From positions 370,023,667 through 370,087,666 of the forward strand of contig NC_081415.1 of the NCBI RefSeq assembly GCF_030272615.1: a stretch of 64,000 bases of DNA, in the 5' to 3' direction. This document shows positions 34,980 through 47,186 of the stretch, piece by piece. The notes under the pieces were generated by a model, which saw nothing but the letters and a program-made list of their open reading frames with translations, was not told where the DNA came from and ran no database searches. The position numbers were made by a program, and so were the translations under genes. Every line of letters begins with the position of its first letter. Position 1 is the first letter of the stretch. The DNA is from Cryptomeria japonica (taxonomy: Eukaryota > Streptophyta > Pinopsida > Cupressales > Cupressaceae).

Positions 34980-37347
34980 AGGAGAATGTGCCTCTATCAC
35001 TGGGTGCTCCCTCTATCCTCCTCATCCTTGCAATGTCTCACGGATGATGTCCCTCCTATCCAAGGTCCTGGCTATGGTGGTCTCATAGGTCCACTCACCC
35101 CCATGCTGCTCACTGACCTCCAAGAGCGTGCCCTGCTCTCTGTCCTCAATCGTGCCCGATATGAAGCTGCTCTCTGCTCTGGTGGAACTACACTCTCATA
35201 TAGTGTCCTCCGATGGCGTATCTCCTCTCCAATCTCTACCAACATCTATGCCATCTCACATGCACTGGCATCCCTAATCGACTCAATATACTCAGTGACT
35301 CTCTATTCTTCTCGCTGTGCCTGGGCTATTGCTGTATCTCGAGCTGCTGTAAGTTTGGCTATCTCAACTCTAAACTGATCTTGCTCTATCCTCAAGATGG
35401 CATTCTATCTCTCTAATGTCGCAATGTGATCATGCTGACTCGCTATGGTAGCCCTGCACATCTCCATCTCCTCTATCCTAGCTGTCTCCAGCTCTATGGG
35501 TATATCCTGCAATGACTCCTGATCGGCTGAGTCTGGCTCATAATCATCATCCCTCTCATCATCTCCATCCTCATTGTCCCCCTCATCCTCATCCCCACCC
35601 TCATTCTCCTCATCCTCATCATCTCCCTCCTCCTCTCCAGTGAGTGGGAAGTCCTCCTGTCTCCTCGGTACCAGAATATCAGGATCTGTCAATGGCACTG
35701 GCCGTCGTCGTGCAAACCATCGCTCATACTCCTCTGTCATCCTGGTGTCCACCACATCAGATCTCCAATCCCACTGTCTCTGCTGTAGCTATGTGAAGTC
35801 AACATATGCAATGTGTGGCTGAATCATCCTCCCCCACTGACTCGTCTCTCTGTGAGATCGGGCAAAGTGTGCAGTCCCTCTAGGTACATCTTGCCTCTCT
35901 CCAAACTGTCATCTGACTCTCTTTGGTAGGTACATCTCAACCACTCTCTGGTGATTCACTGGTTGCCCAATTAGGTACCTCTCCTATCTACAATACAATA
36001 GCTCATCACTATCATCTGACCATCCAGGGAAATCAAGATATGGCCTCCATGTGAACTCTCTCAACCTGTCTAGCTCATGTCGCCAGTACAATATGTATCC
36101 AAAAGGACCCTGTCTCAATGCTCCCCCATAGCAGTACACGTATGGTCGGTGTGGTAATACCTATCTCTCTGCGATTGGTCGACAAATGGCTATGTGCTTA
36201 AGTGCCCATACCTATAATAGTGTGACTCCACAGCTCAAGGTCTGCACCCCCTGATATGCTATCTGATGCAACTGAAAATATAGCATAGCAAGTACACATG
36301 GTCCCCATGCATACACCATACCCGCTGTCGCCATCTGCTCTATCACTCTTCCCCATCCAGTAGGGAATCCATGTCCTTGTCTGTCCCCTGCTAGTAGGCA
36401 TGCTATAACCACTGCTATCACCACATACCGTCGATCATACTCTGATGCCATGGTCTCCTAGCCAATCTCCCTCTCTACGATGTCCAGATCATCTGCGTCG
36501 CACTCAAATAATCTATACAAAGTGTCTCTCCCTGTCACCGGGTCATACTCTATCATCTCTCCATGAATTGGAATGCGGAGGATACGCCATACATCCTCTA
36601 GTGTCACAGTCACCTCTCCAGTCGCTAGATGGAATGAGGAGGTCTCCGAATGCCATCGCTGTGCTAATGCGGTAAGTAGTCTTATGTTTGCCTTAATCTC
36701 AAGCATGAATGTGATATAGTATATCCCAAGTCCTGCTAATGTATCTCTATCCATGCTCCTAAGTCTATGTCGTAACATGAAGCAGTCTGGTCGGTTCTCC
36801 CGCGTGATCAATGGATACTATCGACTCTGCATCACAATTGGGGCACATTTGTCAATTTTAGGGTATCCTTCTACAGGCTGCATTTCCTTGTTTCATGTCC
36901 AAATCAGGGTGTTTCTCATCTATTTTGACCTATCCTATTCTTATCCCCCCTTTTCGGATCATTCGCATGCTGTTTTTGACCAAAATTAAGTTTTTAGGGC
37001 ACAACTGCGCCTGTGTGCTGTATCCTGCGCCTGTGTACCCTACACAAGTGCAAGTTACCCTACACAAGTGCAGGTTACCCTACACAAGTGCAGGATGCAC
37101 TCACACAAGCGTAGAAGTCAGTTTCTACGTTCTCTGTGGGCCCCGCAATGTCCCACAAGCGATCAAAATTCATAAAATTTACAATATGGGTTTTTGAGAT
37201 ACATACCACTGCTCCCGCATCGTCCAGTTGTCTGTAGGTGCGTACACGTTCTCCAGGGTGATCTGCCATTGGAATGTTCGCCATCTCTCTGCACGTGTCT
37301 GTTTCCAGAGCAACAAATCCTCCTCTTTGGCTAGTGAAAATGAGCAC
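34980..37347 (-). pseudogene. plant mobile domain protein, antisense within element C
   Basis: Resembles the plant mobile domain (aminotransferase-like family), known from plant transposons and from nuclear host proteins of the MAIN type. From 36811 to 35405 one frame runs on with about seven stops. It contains the hallmark helix WHSETSSFHLATGEVTVTLEDV (about 36690-36625), then PIHGE, then GFPTGWGRVIEQM..MVYAWGPCVLAMLY (about 36375-36270), then YWRHELDRLREFTWRPY (about 36100-36050). A very acidic tail (EEEGDDEDEENEGG, about 35640) and a helix-rich end to about 34986 follow. An N-terminal block (37347-37075, DHPGERVRTYRQLDDAGAV) lies in another frame, separated by a 20-bp tandem repeat. It is probably inactive. 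Confidence 0.75.
37036..37095. repeat. three 20-bp tandem units, element C
   Basis: TACCCTACACAAGTGCAAGT-type unit three times in a row. Directly beside it, 37000-37035 carries two TGCGCCTGTGT words identical to the core of the 21-bp leader array at 27811-27995. Confidence 0.85.
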
Positions 37348-37642
37348 TTTTCACTCTCTTTGTCTCATTTATAGATCTTTGTTAGTGCATAGATGGACGT
37401 GCACCCTCTCCATCTCATGTTGGTCATGTTCTTTTGTACCTGCCATTGCTTGTCATTCATATATCCGATATCCGATTTTCAGTCTGTTTGCTCCTATCAT
37501 GTTCTATCATTCTTATCGATCAATTGGCCTCTTTTCAGGATGTTTCCAGCCAATTCCTTGAGGGGGCATGCATATGTCATTGTCAGTGTTTGGGGCATTT
37601 TCATTATTGTTCTTTGAAATAATGCTTAATATCGCATTGTCT

Positions 37643-37657
37643 CAAAGAGGGGCAAAA
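37643..37657 (+). other. polypurine tract of element C
   Basis: CAAAGAGGGGCAAAA directly before the 3' LTR, a form common in plant gypsy elements. Confidence 0.8.
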
Positions 37658-39184
37658 TGTAGACATCTAAAAATGGTCAACGCTTGCGGAATCATACTTT
37701 AACATTTGCGCATTGCCTTATTTTAGGGTTTTTGCATCGCATTAACATTTCTCCTATGTCATGCACTTGGTCTTTATCATTTGCGAGCATCGAGTCCTTC
37801 TTCTACATTCTTTAGTTGTCTCACTTTTGAATTTGGTCTTGTTGATAACAATCTTCAGTCATGATTTTGGTCAATCTTATCCTATCGCATCAATGTGCGT
37901 GCTCATTTGTCATCATTTTGGACATCGTCAATCCTAATTAGGGTTTTGTCCTCTTATCAATCTTGTCATTTTGTGATCGATTTGTCATTGATCGTTGTTG
38001 TTTTTAATCTTGTTGTTTTGAGATCGATTTGTCATCGATCATTGTCATTTTCAATCTTGTTGTCTTGCGATCAATTTGTCATCGATCATCGTCCTTCAAT
38101 CATGTCAATTTGGATTAATTTGTCATTGTTCCTCATCAATTGGTGCATTTATCAATCATATCATTTGTCAGCATTGGTCCTTTGTCAGTTAGAATCATGA
38201 TCAAATCGAATTGATATCAATTATCTTTTGTCAAGACTTAATCTTCTAAGGTTTTATGATTTATTCATTTAATCTTGTTTGGCATTTTTCCTCTAGGTCA
38301 AATAATTTATTTATTTATCCTAAGTCTTCTTGTCACAATTAAATATTTATTTAATTGGCTAATTAATTCCCTCTCTTTGTGTGAATTAATTGATGAATGA
38401 AAACTTGTTAATTAATTCACTTAATTTCTAATTTTCTAATTTCATCAATTTCCTCATTTTCTAATTTTCCTAATTCCTAATTTCCTCATTTTCTAATTTC
38501 CTAATTTTAATTTCCACCTAATTAATTTCTCTCTAGTTTCTCCCTATTTTTGTGCTTCGGTGGAAGCATGAATTTCTCATGCGTCATACTTTTGGCATAG
38601 CAAGATGTCATAAGCTTCTAGTCCTCTAACCTTTGCATTGGCAATATGTCATAATTCATGACATAGAAGGTGTCATAACCTTCTTTCCACTCAATTGTGC
38701 CAATTTTGAAATCAATTGCCTCTAATATCAATGTCATGCTAATCTTGTCTTTTCTCCAATTTGTCTATAAATTGGATGAATTTCTTCAATCAAGGTCCCT
38801 GATCCCTGATCCCTGATCCCTGATCCCTGATCCCTGATCCCTGATCCCTGATCCCTGATCCCTGATCCCTGATCCTTGATCCCTAGTCGAATCAATCACG
38901 CTTCGAGTATTATTGTGCTATCATCTTGTCTACTTGCTTTCACATCATGCTCATGCACTAGTAGGTGAGATCCACAACAAAGCTATTTGAAGGAGAAAGA
39001 AGGACAATGGAGCCACATGAAGAAGACATCTGCATTTGGTTTGCTTAGTTTTCAATCTTGCATGTCTTGTTTTCATGTCTTTATTGAGTGTTTTTAGGAT
39101 TGTTATCATTGCAATTGAGTTTTCGTGATTGAACTAGGCTAATGTTTATACTTTCTTTGATGATTTCTAGATTTCCTAGCTACA
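37658..39184 (+). repeat. 3' LTR of element C
   Basis: 1527 bp. Nearly identical to 26196-27696 apart from scattered C/T differences, loss of the TAATTTCTCC duplication, and a large heptamer expansion. Confidence 0.93.
38794..38886 (+). repeat. TGATCCC heptamer array in the 3' LTR of C
   Basis: About 12 copies of TGATCCC, starting some 30 bp after the TATA-like box (about 38766), so likely at the RNA start site. The 5' LTR has about four copies. Confidence 0.9.
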
Positions 39185-39329
39185 AGGAGATGGAAGTTTC
39201 TTTGGAATTTGTTAAAGTTTGGAGAATAGAAGGAAAGTTTCCTTTCCTTGGGAGTGTAATTTTGATGCCAAAACATGGATTTTGAAAGTGATTTAATTTA
39301 TATAGGATATTGGCTTCATTTCTCATTAT
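39185..39329 (+). repeat. LTR G, second part
   Basis: Continues the LTR begun at 25903. Reading across the insertion (GGTTTTGGGAG to AGATGGAAG) gives a uniform purine-rich U3-like text. TATA-like TTTATATAGG lies near 39297. Interrupted again by LTR H. Confidence 0.5.
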
Positions 39330-40469
39330 TGATGTTGGAGATTTTTATTAGGCCCAATATGGAAAGCTAATGTACTGAGAGGGGAGGGGTGAATCAGTAC
39401 TCCAAAACTTTTCTTCAACAATAAATTTACTATTATGCATAAACCGAATAGTGCAGTAACATAATATAAAGCTAAAACAAATAGATAACAATCATACATG
39501 ATTCACTCCATAACACATATATTTTGGTTACGCAGAAACTCTTGGTTAGAGAGAAAAAATGCGGTGGGGATGGCACCTAGAACTTCACTACTGCAATAAT
39601 AAAGAGTGCTCGATTAGAGCTACATGTTTAGCTATTTCTGATAGCTTACCCTATTAGGAGTAACAAGATCTGTTAGATCTACCTTGCTAAATGATTTTAC
39701 AACACTTAAACTAAATGCTGCACCTGGTTAGAGGCTTTACAGTTTATAGACTTGTTTAGAGTCTTTTACCCTGTTAAAGGTTTCTCTTACAACTTCAAAA
39801 TATTACAATAAATCATTACAAATATCTGCAACTTTACATCTGGAATGTTATAGCAGATTCTATATGCTCAAAATAGATTACCTTGCTTATAGTATACCTC
39901 GGTAACCCATATAGTAACTCGGTAAACCCTTCTGTTTACTCTGTTCTTTGACTGTTCTCTTAAAACCTTCTCGGTGACCTCTGTGTCTCTGTAAGAGTCT
40001 TCTTACACTCATGCACACACCCTTTTAATTCTTGACTCATACTATATAAATAGATCTCTTATGTCGGTGATCCATTCATTGCTTTGATCTTACAAACATG
40101 TTTTATCGAATGAATAACCATGCAAAATATTTCATTGGTTAGATGACCTTAAAATCATACACAATCTTTAAGTGCAATTTCCAATGTGATAATGGTTAGA
40201 TGTTCCTCGATCTTGTAACACATTTTCATATGTATGTATAGGTTCAATGAATCTAGTAACATGTTTCACTCGGTGTCTCATCTTTGCTGCTCGGTAGACA
40301 TGAAATGATACTCGGTAGACAGCTTGGTGTAAACTACGTTCTGAGACTACTTTCTTCAATAACTGACTAGACTGTGCATACTGATTGAATATCTCAATAG
40401 AGATAACCAACTAGAGTATATAGAATAACTTTGAACATAAAACTAATGGCAACTTGATAACTAGTAACA
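39330..40469 (-). repeat. solo copia LTR H
   Basis: Starts TGATGTTGGAG and ends CTAGTAACA (compare TGATAGTTC and GCTAACA of element A). It carries the same ACTGAGAGGGGAGGGGTGAATCAG motif near its left end (39374-39399) and the GTTAGAG-phrased region typical of the LTR of A. Flanks ATTAT (39325-39329) and ATTTT (40470-40474) match at four of five bases. No internal region is attached, so it is probably a solo LTR left by recombination. Confidence 0.65.
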
Positions 40470-41200
40470 ATTTTATCAAAGCTTATGCGTTTTTCTTTAG
40501 TGGTTGATAAACTAGTGGAGAAGGAGACTGTAGAAGGGTTGTTTGAAGGTTTCCAGGCAATCTAAGAATGAGAGTCAGAGGATTACCAGGTGGTCTAAGA
40601 TGGGAGTCATGGATTACCATAGAATAATCTCACTTAGAGATTATCATTGTGCATATTTGATATCAGCTTCATAGTTTATTTTAGTTTTTGTAGAGGTTCT
40701 GGTTGAGGGTTTGTATGATTTTTATTTCTGAGTGTGTTTAAACCCTTGTAGCATTGAGGTTGTGGGTATTACTATAATTTGAGAATTTTCTCATTTATTT
40801 TGTTGTTAAGAACATTTATTAAGAAATTTGGGAGTTTATTTGATAGTTGCAGTGATTTATCTAAATGTTTGAGCTTCAAATTTGGAGTTCTATTTAATGT
40901 AGTTTGTATCAAAAATATATTATTGATATATGATGTATTTAGCAAAAAATGTGATGTTAAAACCATGGAAAAAATAGTAATATGCATTCTACATTGGTTT
41001 CACTAAGTTATAGTTTTGTTTGGTTGTATTTTGGAGGGGTTTCCAGTATACCCGATTGCACCATTTAAGTGTGTTTTGCAAATGTGAGTTGTAAAGAAGT
41101 TTTAGCATTAAATCTGATATAAAATTGCAACAAGGGGAATTAAAAAAGCCATAAAAGGGGTAATTATAGTTGAATAACTCTTTTCAAAGAGAGCCAAATG
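40470..41200. other. non-coding, probably continuation of LTR G
   Basis: No supported gene. Contains the hairpin ATAATCTC-actta-GAGATTAT near 40625. Two short open frames near 40780-41000 overlap each other on opposite strands and look fortuitous. Confidence 0.35.
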
Positions 41201-42530
41201 ATACCTTAGGGCTTCTATTCCTTCGCTACTTTGAAAAGTGAATGAGTTTGGAATGATATCGAACTAGATCTAAGTATGACACAATTAAAAATTGAAATGC
41301 TAAAACTGATTGATACATAAACAAAATCTTCATAATAGGTATAGAAATGAGAAGAGAGTAAAAATGTGCACATATATCTTAAATTTGAAGTTGATTTCAA
41401 TGGACAAGGTTGCTCAGAACATCTCTTCCTTCCAACTTCTACACACCAACCTAGATCTAACTTCCTAAGACCCAAAACTGAGATCCTATCAAATCTAGAG
41501 CTATTTCCTAAGGACACTATTGGCCAGGGCACCCTACACACCCTTGTCTAGGGTATCCCTATCTAGGATTGATGTGGTGCTCTATCTTTGCTTCCTGAAT
41601 GCCTACTAATCTTTTTGTCCCCACCAAAAAACTATAATTGCACACAAGATAAGAAAAATGATGTTTGGGCTGTTTATAGGGGTTTTATTAGGTCAAACCC
41701 AAGGTTTTGAATTAACCCTTGAATTGAATTGAAATTGAATTGGAAATTATTGAATTGAAATGATTAACTGAATTGATTATACCTTCAATTAACGAACAAA
41801 TGTCCTTAGGATAAATCCTCCATGTGTTGATGCAATAATATGATAAATCACATAAAAGTCATCATTAAATCATAATTGAAACATAAATGAAGATTAATTT
41901 ATATAGCTTGCATTTCCTCGAATTGCATGTGTTATTGAAGTGTTTCTCTTGGAATGAAACTTTTAGATGCAAGAATGTGTTAATGAATGATGATGAAATG
42001 AATTGAGAGAAATGCCTTATATAGGGATTTCATAATAAAATCACCTTTGCCCAACTTAGAATTATTATTATTTTGCACGTGGCTATATTTGAATAGGATA
42101 GAACCATCATATTATCCTCCCAAAATTTAAGGCAAAAGGAATCGAACAAAGTGGTGTGAGGTGACCCTGTCATGACACTTTAGGCCTAGATTTTTAGGGA
42201 TGTGAGACAATAGGGTTATAATGCTAAAAATAGGTTTTCATGAAAGTATGTAATATTTAGATGGGTGAAACATGTCTTTCTCTTTAAAATAGGGCAAGAT
42301 TTATAATAGACCGGGATAATAAAAGATAAAGGGCACACCTAGAAATAAGGGCCCAAATAAGAGTGTGATGATGTATTAAACTGGAATAAGACTCCTAATA
42401 TTGGAATAAATATTCATTTAATCAATAAAAGGTCTTATAATGCATAGAGGAATGATAAATAATAAAATGAGTGCTAGGAGAGTGTGACATTGGACACCCC
42501 AATTAAAGGTGTACAATTTACGTTGCTACA
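41200..42530 (-). repeat. LTR J, same class as elements D and F
   Basis: In minus orientation it begins TGTAGCAACGTAAATTGTACACC (42530 leftward), matching the LTR start of F (TGTAGCATCAATAATTGTACTCC) and of D (TGTAGCATCAT). The other end, near 41201, is proposed from CCAAATGATACC and is less sure. The 41215-41541 open frame falls inside this LTR and is not counted as a gene. Confidence 0.5.
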
Positions 42531-45500
42531 TTATTTTATAGTTATTACCCTATACATGCTAAATAATGCAGTTCATAAGACCTCAACTTCCATAAATTTT
42601 GGAGCTTAAGCTTTTAAGTTTAAACTAAACTATTAAATTCATGGGACCATCTTCTTTATCCTAAAAAATCTCAACAACACCCACTAATGTTGTTTAGGAA
42701 GCCCTCCTCCATGGGATCCCATCCTTAGCCACCATCAAGGCCTCTAATTTTTTGTTCGCTTCGTCTAGGCTACCTATTTCTCTGGTCACCTAATTTTATC
42801 CTAAGATTAATTCCATACACATTCAATACCTACTGGTCAAATTTCCTATCTAGCATGAACCTTTGATTCACTCTCTTGTCCCATTAGGAGAGATTTGCAT
42901 CCCTTCTATCCAATTTGCCTATTTCCTCTATATACAAATCTTCATCAATATTGTTTTCCACAAATTCTTAAAATTTTTATATGCTTCATATACCAAATTT
43001 TCCTCCTTCAAAAGTGCAATTCTATACAAATCTATGACATCCCTTTTGAGCTCCTAAATATACCAAAGTTTCCTCCTTCAAATATGCCTCTTGATATACA
43101 TGACATGCTTTAACCAAGTATAACCTTACCTTGCCCAACTACTATCTTTCCTAAGTGTTAGTGGTTCCTATTGATGCACCCAAGTATCCTCTATGAGTAG
43201 CCAACCTTAATCTAAAAAGACCTGGATCAGAGGCCAACTAAGAGGATGATGATTAGGGATAAGGGGATAATCAAGATCCTCCACACTTTAGGCTCTGTGA
43301 AACTTGGATAGGTAAACCCTATAGCCATACCTTTTTCTCTTAATTTAGTTTGTCTTAGTACTACAACAAATGCATTCTCAAATTTAGGTAACTAAAGATT
43401 GAGTGATTTTAGCGAGTGTGGCTATATCCCTAACTAGTAAACTCTGAAGACTTTGAGATCAAATAATCTCACTGAAAGTAAGATTCTAAAATAAAACAAA
43501 CATAAAAAGATGATTTATTTCATTTATTTGAGAGATATCAAGGATAATAATACAATAAATGTGATCAAGGCCTATCCATTAGACATGATAGATTACAACT
43601 ATAGTAAAACACATGGAACAACTGCAACATTCATAATTAGAATCACCTACTCCTCTATGATTAATATTTGTAATCAATCATAGCATAAAAAATGATTCAA
43701 CTAGTCATACTTGTTATCCAATATGAATCCCACAAAATCTCTGTATCTAATTCAAGCATTTTAATCTCCTACTTTAGAAGAAGTGAGGATTAGACACACA
43801 TCAACAACACAATGCAAAGACAAAATAAAAAAACCTTGATCATTAATTTTGTAAGATTTTGAAATACAAATATTGGAGACAACTCGAGAATCATTGAATT
43901 TGATTCCAAGATGTTTCTAAAAATTGCATAAGATTCGTATATTCACTGTATTCATAAGAAAAACTTGAAACAAGACATAAAGACTAAACTAGTCTTTGTA
44001 TTAAAGACCTATGAACAAATATACATTATGACTTCTGTGAAGTTCTCTTGAGAAAATTATGAGAGTTGAAAGACTGAAAAAATTATAAGAGGGTTAAAAA
44101 TAAGGCCTTGAATATCCTTTTATAAGAATAAGGATGCCAACAAGCTTTGGGCCTTTCACAAGATTTTATGGTAGTAGGCAATTGCTTGGCATAGAAAAGG
44201 ACAATTTTTTTTTTTGAGGAACTGACAAAGATTGACATTTATTTTCTCCTCCATAGGTGGTAGTTGTTGTAGATGATCTCGAGTCTTCCTTTCTTCGTGT
44301 GAGCTCACTTATCAAGCTAAAAGATTTGATAACCCTGCAAACCTATTAAAACCACCATGACAAACAACAACTTACTGCACCTTTTAAGAGATATTCATAA
44401 AATGTTCAAATCTTTTAATCAAAATCTTCATTTCAGGATTATAAAGTGATCACTTAATAAAATTAAATCTATTTGTTATCTTTGCTTGGCTAAAGAAATG
44501 AAAAAATACAAAATTTGAAAATTGGTAGGAAACCAACAACTAGTTCCTAACTCAAAATTTTAAAATTGAAAATAATAGAAATAGAGAAAGTAATAAAACT
44601 AGAGCACTCTCGATCCATCTTACTTGATATGTTGGAGTAGTGTGAGGTGTCCTTGGTGTTGGTGCCCAAAACCACAGATTGGAAGACCAAAAGACTTGCC
44701 AAATCTTCAAGTAGCCCAATTAGCCTTGGCGAATGAATAGGGATGGTTGAAGACCAAATCCTTCTGCGCTTTAGGCTCTACTAAACCTAGGTAGGTGTGC
44801 CTTTTCCTCTCAAGCACAAAAGAGGTTATTTATAGTGGATTTAAACCTTTTAGGAAGTTTGTACAATTGGCAATTTATTGTTTTGCAACTATGCTTTATT
44901 ATGTGCTTTAACTGAATGCTTTGAAAAGAAATGATCGTGAATGTATATTGAAAGTAAATTGCTTTTAGGACTTAAATAAAATCTGCATAGATCAATTCAT
45001 ATAGGATTTGGGTAGAACCTTTCTCTATCAAGGACCTTGAATGAATACAGATCAAAACCTTAAAAGATCAATAACAGACCAGTGCCTCTATCCGGGGATA
45101 TATATGACGCTGTGGACAAAATATCTTATCAACTCAAGAGACAATTTCTCATCAACTATGAAGGTTCAATATGCATTACACAAACAATAAGAACTCAATC
45201 TTTCACTTAATGCAATGACATGTAATTCACATCATAGCAAATCTATAAATAGATTTATCAAGAGGACAAAAATAACTCATCAACACAAAAGTGTACACAA
45301 TATTTGGAGAAAGAGACAATGAATCTTGTAGATTAATCTTTAGGAAATAATTGCATACATAAGCTGCACTTGTAAATACTTCATTACAAATTGTTTACAC
45401 AAAATGATACTTCTTCTTCCTATAGACTTCTTTGATTCAAAATGATATTCAATCCCTACAACATTATGTTGTTCTTATGACCCTCTCTTTTTTACATAAA

Positions 45501-46040
45501 AAATGACTCCCCCTATAAGTATGTGAATCAAAAGGCATATATGAAAGGACAAACCCTTTCATACACAAAAGGGAGCTACAGACAGTTTCCCTCCAAAGGA
45601 CACACCCTTTGGTTTAATAAATAATTACAAATGAAAACCCTAAAAATACTAAATGATGCTTTAATAATGTGTCTTCTATTCTCCGTCTCGACAAAATTCT
45701 TCAGCAAAAATTCATCATCCTCTCATTATTTCCTGCACACAATATAAGCCAATCAAATTCCTTAATTTTGAAATTTAAATATACTCCACCTTAGATTTTG
45801 AAAAGTGAATTATCTTTGTATAAATACTTATTTAAAATAGTCCAATAAAACCAAAGTATTTATATTTCAAGAAAATAATTTAGCGAATATAACACCCATT
45901 TATAAAAAATAATACTTTACCCTAAGATGTATATTCAAGGCATTCATTCAAATATAAATAAATTTTATCTTTAATGCGTATTCAATTAATAACGTAAAGC
46001 AGGTAATATACTTCCCTTTTATTATTTTCAAGAATTGATA
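42531..46040. other. AT-rich repeat debris without a supported gene
   Basis: Two stretches, about 43220-43330 and 44720-44810, share the phrasing CTTTAGGCTCTxxxAAAC(C)TxGGTAGGT and look like diverged copies of one LTR-type repeat in minus orientation. The rest shows no coding frame over 65 codons with a recognisable motif. Confidence 0.4.
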
Positions 46041-46042
46041 TT

Positions 46043-46327
46043 TTGGCTGTATTTCCCCCTTATAGTCCAAGTATACATTTAACTTTGATTTTTTCCTTTG
46101 TTGCGCATCCATTTGTGCCACGTATCTTCTTCTGGTTTGCTAGCGGATCACCCTTTATCTTCTGGCCAAACTCCCTCATTGGCGAGTTGTTCACAGGTCT
46201 TATCGATTCTTCAGTTTCATCGACACCTTTTATTTTCGATGGGACCGCTGCTGATTTCTTTGATGAACCTCATGTCGATGAAATTGCTGCTTTTCATGAG
46301 TCTATTTTGAAATCCATGGCAAACTAA
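46043..46327 (+). CDS. hypothetical 94-residue frame
   Basis: Open frame with a hydrophobic first half (LIFSFVAHPFVPRIFFWF) and an acidic end (DFFDEPHVDEIAAF). No family recognised, and no promoter or conserved neighbour. It may be chance or a fragment of an old element. Confidence 0.2.
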   Translation: MAVFPPYSPSIHLTLIFSFVAHPFVPRIFFWFASGSPFIFWPNSLIGELFTGLIDSSVSSTPFIFDGTAADFFDEPHVDEIAAFHESILKSMAN

Positions 46328-46399
46328 GTTTGTTCAATAAGCTCAGCACCACCAGACTATTTCACTTCAACCATTTCCCTTAATCACCTCATTCTACCG

Positions 46400-46880
46400 C
46401 CTGCCACTAGCGGTTAGTCGCCAAGTCGTGATGAATACACATCGAGCACCTTCCAATCATGGTATAGCGACCACCATTGGATCGATCCATTCGACTGTCC
46501 GATCTTCCTTATCTTCTTGGTCTTTAGTCTTTCCACTGGACTCTATTTGTCTTGCCATTTCATTCACCACTGGACCTGGGTTCTTCTTCTGTGCTCCACT
46601 GCATGACACATCCTGATTCACTTGCATATCTACCGGGACAAAACATCATCTGCCACCTTGGCAGTCACTATGTCATGGGGGATATAGGTCACGCAACTCC
46701 ATCTTGTGGTATAGCAATGACCGTTGATCCACTTCAAACTTGCGTGCTTGTTAACCTCCCTTTTGCCACATGTGCTTAGTCACCAAGTCATGGGTTTAAA
46801 CCATCATGCATCTCTATCTTATGACATAGCGACAACTATCAGATCCTCCACGACCACCATCCAATCAGTCAAACTTGCTC
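46400..46880. repeat. three diverged direct repeats
   Basis: Units starting near 46400, 46650 and 46765 share the order TGCCAC, AGTC, then AGTC(G/A)TG or TGTCATG, then a block near CATCxxxCxxxCTxxxATxxTGGTATAGCGAC. Each is about 80-100 bp, with unequal spacing. Confidence 0.5.
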
Positions 46881-47186
46881 AATCTTTAGCATCCATCCTC
46901 ACCAGTCTATTGTAAAAATTTGGTTTCCTTGGGATACACACGTGCATGGGGTCCATAGGCTTCAGCCTTCTTCACGCCAAAAGCTTTTTGTCTTTTGATA
47001 GTTATAATTTGAATCGCCTCGAGTTTAAACATTAAACGAGCTTATCCCACAAACAATGTGGGATAAAGGTTTTCCCTCTGCAAGCACAACACACTTGAAA
47101 GTTTCCAAATTCTTTTCCACCGTTCTATATGCGTAGGTTTGGGAGTCTTGGCGATGCCAGTTAATCTTTGGACAAATCCATTTTCT

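Larger units (their letters stand above)
26196..39184 (+). mobile_element. 13-kb non-autonomous gypsy-like LTR element C with sense and antisense coding frames
   Basis: LTRs at 26196-27696 and 37658-39184 start TGTAGACATC and end TAGCTACA. A primer site and a polypurine tract sit at the expected places. Flanks are GGGAG (26191-26195) and AGGAG (39185-39189), matching at four of five bases. Inside, in order: a 21-bp array, a leader shared with E, a sense Pro/Gln-rich frame (29837-32701), A-rich tandem repeats, and an antisense plant-mobile-domain frame (37347-34980). No gag core, protease, reverse transcriptase or integrase motif was found. Antisense extra genes near the 3' LTR are known from Tat-lineage gypsy elements, which supports placing C there. 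Confidence 0.85.

Noticed and set aside
35574-35822. Ser/Pro-rich plus-strand frame
   Set aside because: Shadow of the acidic tail (Glu/Asp codons) of the antisense plant-mobile-domain frame.
39371-39371. Alternative left end of LTR H at TGTACTGAGAGG
   Set aside because: 39330 gives a TGAT start like element A, room for the sequence behind the G-rich motif, and a 4-of-5 target duplication.
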